From positions 30,667 to 40,717 of the forward strand of contig FR893976.1 in the NCBI GenBank assembly GCA_000434115.1: DNA of 10,051 bases, given 5' to 3'. Below the pieces are notes generated by a model. The model was not told the DNA's origin. It saw nothing but the letters and a program-made list of their open reading frames with translations, and made no database searches. This stretch comes from Roseburia sp. CAG:309. Lineage in GTDB: Bacteria; Bacillota; Clostridia; Lachnospirales; Lachnospiraceae. This document shows, one piece after another, positions 6,626-10,051 of the stretch; position 1 is the first letter of the stretch; each line of letters starts with the position of its first letter. The position numbers and the translations under genes are program-made.

Positions 6626-8473
6626 TTATACTTTTTCAATTTCTTTTAAAAACCGGGACGGAGATTCCTCTTTCTGAAACCGCTGCTTGACATATGAGAG
6701 ATATAAATGCTCCCTCGCCCGTGTCATGGCAACGTACATTAATCTTCGTTCTTCCTCAATCTGCCCGTCTTCGACGGATTTACGGTAAGGGATCATCCCC
6801 TCGTTCGCATCGGGAATAAATACAATATCAAATTCAAGACCTTTGGCGCTGTGCATCGTCATCAATGCCACTCCCGGCTTGTCATCCGGGCTTTTCTGCC
6901 TGCCTTGTTTCTGTTTTCGCTCTTCTAACTGTTTTCCATATTCTTCAATATGCGAAAACCACGATTCAAAATCGTTATAACCGGAAGCATCTTCGCGAAT
7001 CTCTTCTACGATTTCCTCCCAGTCTTTTACATTGACACTGCGCTCAGCCGCATATTCGGCAAGAAAATTTTTATATCCCACCGTATGATAAATGTAGTCG
7101 ATTGCACTATATGGTGTCATCTGTTTCATGGCAAATAAGTCGTTCTGCAGATCATTGATCCGCTCGCACATATATGCCTTGTCGCGGTAATAATCATACA
7201 AGCTGCCAAAGGTAACCGGTTCCGTCGTAAATGCCGCACGGCTTAAATACCGCTTTGGCCGGTTCGCCACTTTCAGAAACAGATTTCTGGAACGGTCGCC
7301 CATCGCCATTTTCATATAACTTAGCACATCTTTGGCAACCCAGTGCTCAAATATATTCTGAATGGAGTCTTTCATCACAAACGGAATGTTGTACTCCATA
7401 AATTTTCTTGAAAAAATGTTCATCTGCCGCGCCGTCCGAAACAAAAGTGCAATCTGCTCCGGCGGTGTACCCTGCTCCATCGCCTGCTGTATTTTTTTTG
7501 CAATGGCCTCTGCCTGCGCCGCAGGTGTCTGATACATCGCGACGTGAACCAGTTCACCCGAGCCTTTCATCGCAAGCAGCTTTTTGTCGTACCGTTTTTT
7601 ATTGTGCCCGATCAGTGCCGTCGCCGCCCGCAGAATCTGACTTGTACACCGGTAATTTCCACCGATGGTAACCCGTTCCAAGGATTTATACTGTTTTGGA
7701 AAGGACAGCATAATATCCGGTCTTGCCCCGCGGAATCCATAAATGGACTGATCGTCATCGCCGACAATGAACAAATTGTTTTCCGGCTGTGCCAGCATCT
7801 GAATCGTCGCGTACTGCAATCGGTTGATGTCCTGAAATTCATCGATCAAAATGTACCGGAATCGTTTCTGCCAGCCGGCCAGTATGTCCGGCCTTGCACG
7901 AAACAATTCGTAGGTATAACAAACCATGTCATCAAAATCCAAATAATGGTTTTTCTGCACCCGGCTTTGATATCCTTCATAAATCTGCCGGAATATCGCC
8001 TCCGGGCAGCTCGCCGAATAATAATTTTCGACTTCAATGCCCTCGCCCTTGATTCGGCTGATCTCTTTTTCGATCTCTTCCAGAAATTCGGAACGATCCT
8101 CGATATCATCGTATTCCGTCTCCATCAGGGCTTCTTCCAAAAATCGGTATTTCAAACGCTGCGACAAAATATCTTTCGCCTCATAATGATAGGCATTGCG
8201 CAGAACCTGAAAAAACAGCGAATGAAAGGTTCCAAACCGAACCGGAAGTCTCCTGCCGCCTGTGATTTTCTCAAACCTCTCCCGCATCTCGACGGCAGCG
8301 GCCTTTGAAAATGTCACGACTAAAATCTGCGCAGGATTTACTCCCTCTTTTTCAATCAGTTTCTTTACCCGGTGCGTAATAACCGTCGTTTTTCCGGCTC
8401 CCGGGCCGGCAAGTACCATCATCGGCCCATCGACATGATCGATTGCAATCTGCTGTTCCTTACTGTGCTTCAT
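6626..8473 (-). CDS. UvrD/PcrA/Rep-family (superfamily 1A) ATP-dependent DNA helicase, short form
   Basis: This is a 3'-5' DNA helicase of superfamily 1A, a family acting in repair and replication-fork rescue. With the ATG at 8473 it has 615 residues and all core motifs: Walker A AGPGAGKTT (22-30), Ia TFSKAAAVEMRER (54-66), GTFHSLF (81-87), II DEFQD (211-215), III VGDDDQSIYGFRGA (237-250), IV NYRC (273-276), V TMHSAKGLEFD (539-549) and VI EERRLMYVAMTRAREHLYL (574-592). It is over 100 residues shorter than typical PcrA/UvrD and ends soon after motif VI, so the C-terminal tail that contacts RNA polymerase in PcrA is absent. It is probably a paralogue of the main PcrA. A TTG at 8524 would add 17 residues, but it lacks a good ribosome binding site and lies deeper in gltX. 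The chosen ATG overlaps the gltX end by 14 bases and has only a weak, distant AAGGGA, suggesting translational coupling. Confidence 0.92.
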   Translation of the reverse strand: MKHSKEQQIAIDHVDGPMMVLAGPGAGKTTVITHRVKKLIEKEGVNPAQILVVTFSKAAAVEMRERFEKITGGRRLPVRFGTFHSLFFQVLRNAYHYEAKDILSQRLKYRFLEEALMETEYDDIEDRSEFLEEIEKEISRIKGEGIEVENYYSASCPEAIFRQIYEGYQSRVQKNHYLDFDDMVCYTYELFRARPDILAGWQKRFRYILIDEFQDINRLQYATIQMLAQPENNLFIVGDDDQSIYGFRGARPDIMLSFPKQYKSLERVTIGGNYRCTSQILRAATALIGHNKKRYDKKLLAMKGSGELVHVAMYQTPAAQAEAIAKKIQQAMEQGTPPEQIALLFRTARQMNIFSRKFMEYNIPFVMKDSIQNIFEHWVAKDVLSYMKMAMGDRSRNLFLKVANRPKRYLSRAAFTTEPVTFGSLYDYYRDKAYMCERINDLQNDLFAMKQMTPYSAIDYIYHTVGYKNFLAEYAAERSVNVKDWEEIVEEIREDASGYNDFESWFSHIEEYGKQLEERKQKQGRQKSPDDKPGVALMTMHSAKGLEFDIVFIPDANEGMIPYRKSVEDGQIEEERRLMYVAMTRAREHLYLSYVKQRFQKEESPSRFLKEIEKV

Positions 8474-9923
8474 TAAGCAGTTCAATTCCCTTTCTAATAC
8501 GCGCAAGCGATTCTTCTTTCCCAATTATTTCCATAATCTCGTACGCGCCACCCGGTGTCATCTGTTTTCCGGACACTGCTGTACGAAGTGGCCAAAGTGC
8601 CTGTCCGTTTTTGCAGCCTTTTTCTGCCACATAATCCATCGCTACTTTTTCGATGGCAGGAATGGAATAATCGTCAAGCGCCTCGTAAAGTGGAAGCATT
8701 TCTTTCAAAACTTCCAGCGAATTTTCTGAATTTGTCTTCATTTTCTTATGCGTATACATCGCAATGTCGTACTCCGGCAATTCCTCAAAGAAGTCAATCT
8801 TCTCTGTAATGTCCGGAAATACTTCGATTCTTGTCTTTACAAGATCCGCAATTTTCTTCAGATCCAAATCTTTTTTGATTGTCTTTTTGATCACCGGCAA
8901 TGCATACTCATAATACTTGTCATTGTCCATCGCTTTGATGTACTCGCCGTTCATCCAGCTCAATTTCTTCATATCAAATACCGCCGGCGATTTATTGATA
9001 CGGTGGTAGTCAAATGCTTTTACAAGTTCTTCCAGACTAAAAATCTCGCGGTCCTCTGCCGGACTCCAACCAAGCAGTGCCACATAGTTCACAACGGCCT
9101 CCGGCACATATCCGAGTTCCATCAGATCCTCGAACGAAGATGCTCCGTGACGCTTGGACAATTTTTTATGATTCTCGTCTGTGATCGTAGGACAATGCAC
9201 GTAAACCGGAATATCCCAGCCAAATGCCTGGTATAAACGATTATACTTCGGTGCACTGGAAAGGTACTCATTTCCACGTACCACATGCGTAATTTCCATC
9301 AAATGGTCGTCGATTACATTGGCGAAGTTATACGTCGGATAACCATCCTGCTTGATCAATACCATATCGTCAAGTTCTTCATTTGGCGCCGTAATCGTGC
9401 CATAGATAACATCCTCAAAGGAAGTCTCGCCCTCCGTCGGATTATTCTGGCGAATGACATAAGGCACTCCTGCTGCCAGTTTTTCCTCTACTTCTTCTTT
9501 GGAAAGATGCAGACAATGCTTATCGTACTTCGCTGCTGCCTCGCCGCGCTCCTCAGCTTCTTTATGCAGTCCTTCCAGACGCTCTTTGGTACAGAAACAA
9601 TAGTACGCTTCGCCTTTTTCCACCAGCTGTTTTGCATACTCAAGATACATTCCTGTTTTCATTCTCTCACTCTGAACATACGGACCATATCCACCATCTT
9701 TATCCGGTCCCTCATCATGCTCCAGCCCGGTTTCTTTCATGGTTTTATATATCAAATCCAAAGCCCCTTCCACGAAACGCTCCTGGTCGGTATCCTCGAT
9801 ACGAAGCAGGAAATCGCCGCCCTCATGCTTTGCGATCAAATACGCATATAATGCTGTTCTCAAATTTCCAACATGCATCCGTCCGGTAGGACTTGGTGCA
9901 AATCTTGTACGAATTTTTTTCAT
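8460..9923 (-). CDS. gltX: Glutamyl-tRNA synthetase
   Basis: This class I aminoacyl-tRNA synthetase attaches glutamate to tRNA-Glu in the cytosol. The 487-residue protein has the normal bacterial length. It opens with RFAPSPTGRMHVGN, whose HVGN (17-20) is the HIGH motif, and carries KLSKR (254-258), the KMSKS motif. C109-x-C111 and C137-x-H139 match the zinc-binding C-x-C...C-x-H set of the E. coli enzyme. The conserved LRIEDTDQERF (40-50) and DDHLMEITHVVRGNEYLSS (205-223) blocks are present, and the remainder is the helical anticodon-binding domain. In most Clostridia lacking GlnRS, this enzyme also charges tRNA-Gln for later amidation; that is inferred here. The ATG at 9923 follows AGAGAGG (9934-9940) with 10 bases between. 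The gene heads a unit with the overlapping helicase gene. Confidence 0.97.
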   Translation of the reverse strand: MKKIRTRFAPSPTGRMHVGNLRTALYAYLIAKHEGGDFLLRIEDTDQERFVEGALDLIYKTMKETGLEHDEGPDKDGGYGPYVQSERMKTGMYLEYAKQLVEKGEAYYCFCTKERLEGLHKEAEERGEAAAKYDKHCLHLSKEEVEEKLAAGVPYVIRQNNPTEGETSFEDVIYGTITAPNEELDDMVLIKQDGYPTYNFANVIDDHLMEITHVVRGNEYLSSAPKYNRLYQAFGWDIPVYVHCPTITDENHKKLSKRHGASSFEDLMELGYVPEAVVNYVALLGWSPAEDREIFSLEELVKAFDYHRINKSPAVFDMKKLSWMNGEYIKAMDNDKYYEYALPVIKKTIKKDLDLKKIADLVKTRIEVFPDITEKIDFFEELPEYDIAMYTHKKMKTNSENSLEVLKEMLPLYEALDDYSIPAIEKVAMDYVAEKGCKNGQALWPLRTAVSGKQMTPGGAYEIMEIIGKEESLARIRKGIELLNEAQ

Positions 9924-9997
9924 CTCATCGAATCCTCTCTAAAACTATAACTTTATCATAATTAAGGACAGAACGCCCTCTTATACTCTATGTTTTT

Positions 9998-10026
9998 ATT
10001 ATAAATAGAAAATTGGGGTTTGTAAA
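9998..10026 (-). promoter_or_regulatory. Promoter of gltX
   Basis: On the minus strand TTTACA (10021-10026) and TATAAT (9998-10003) are separated by exactly 17 bases, a near-consensus housekeeping promoter. Transcription would start near 9991, giving a leader of about 68 bases. That leader is too short for a T-box riboswitch and lacks its conserved core. No complete gene or clear terminator is visible between this promoter and the right edge of the window. Confidence 0.78.
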
Positions 10027-10051
10027 GGCTTTTTTGAGGAGCCGCTTATCG

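Noticed and set aside
6619..6636. Hairpin AAAAAGT-loop-ACTTTTT at the helicase stop codon as a terminator.
   Set aside because: The stem is seven pairs with only one G-C pair, overlaps the stop codon, and has no T-run after it, so it is unlikely to end transcription.
9924..9991. T-box riboswitch in the gltX leader.
   Set aside because: The leader is only about 68 bases by the predicted promoter and lacks the conserved T-box sequence and the specifier and antiterminator stems.
10031..10051. Short GGCT/AGCC hairpin at the right edge as the terminator of an upstream gene.
   Set aside because: The stem is only 4 bases and the T-run lies in the loop rather than after it; the window ends before any gene can be seen.

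Overview
The window looks like chromosomal DNA from a Gram-positive bacterium of the class Clostridia, most likely a Lachnospiraceae-type gut anaerobe. The evidence is strong AAGGAGG-type ribosome binding sites, moderate GC content, and the style of the proteins: a clostridial class A penicillin-binding protein tail with paired cysteines, a YgiQ-family radical SAM protein, a shortened UvrD/PcrA-like helicase and a 535-residue FGGY kinase. No species can be named from the sequence alone. I see no mobile element genes, CRISPR array, tRNA or rRNA. Apart from the partial first gene, every gene is on the minus strand. There is no gene-free stretch longer than about 110 bases.

Layout from left to right. 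Bases 1-387 hold the C-terminal end of a penicillin-binding protein on the plus strand. It converges on a minus-strand rfbB-rfbD pair (2364 down to 488), which makes dTDP-4-dehydro-6-deoxyglucose and then dTDP-L-rhamnose. An 89-base imperfect palindrome (395-483) fills the space between the converging genes and probably ends transcription from both sides. rfbB has a clear promoter with an unusually long 19-base spacer, and a perfect 7-5-7 dyad lies almost entirely in that spacer. Upstream of it is a YgiQ-family radical SAM gene (4335 down to 2434), preceded by a rho-independent terminator and a possible promoter of its own. That terminator ends the next unit, in which a small exported protein (6557-6051) is followed after 17 bases by an FGGY sugar kinase (6033-4426). 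On the right, gltX (9923-8460) has a consensus-like promoter and overlaps the start of a UvrD-family helicase gene (8473-6626).

The probable transcription units, all read right to left, are gltX-helicase (possibly running on into the next pair), exported protein-FGGY kinase, ygiQ, and rfbB-rfbD. Most content is housekeeping: tRNA charging, DNA repair, cell wall and surface sugar synthesis. I found no convincing new multi-gene system. The points most worth a second look are the long intergenic palindrome flanked by a 4-base direct repeat, the operator-like dyad in the rfbB promoter, the rhamnose pair without rfbA and rfbC, the uncharacterised exported protein coupled to a sugar kinase, and an 11-base tandem repeat in that protein's leader.
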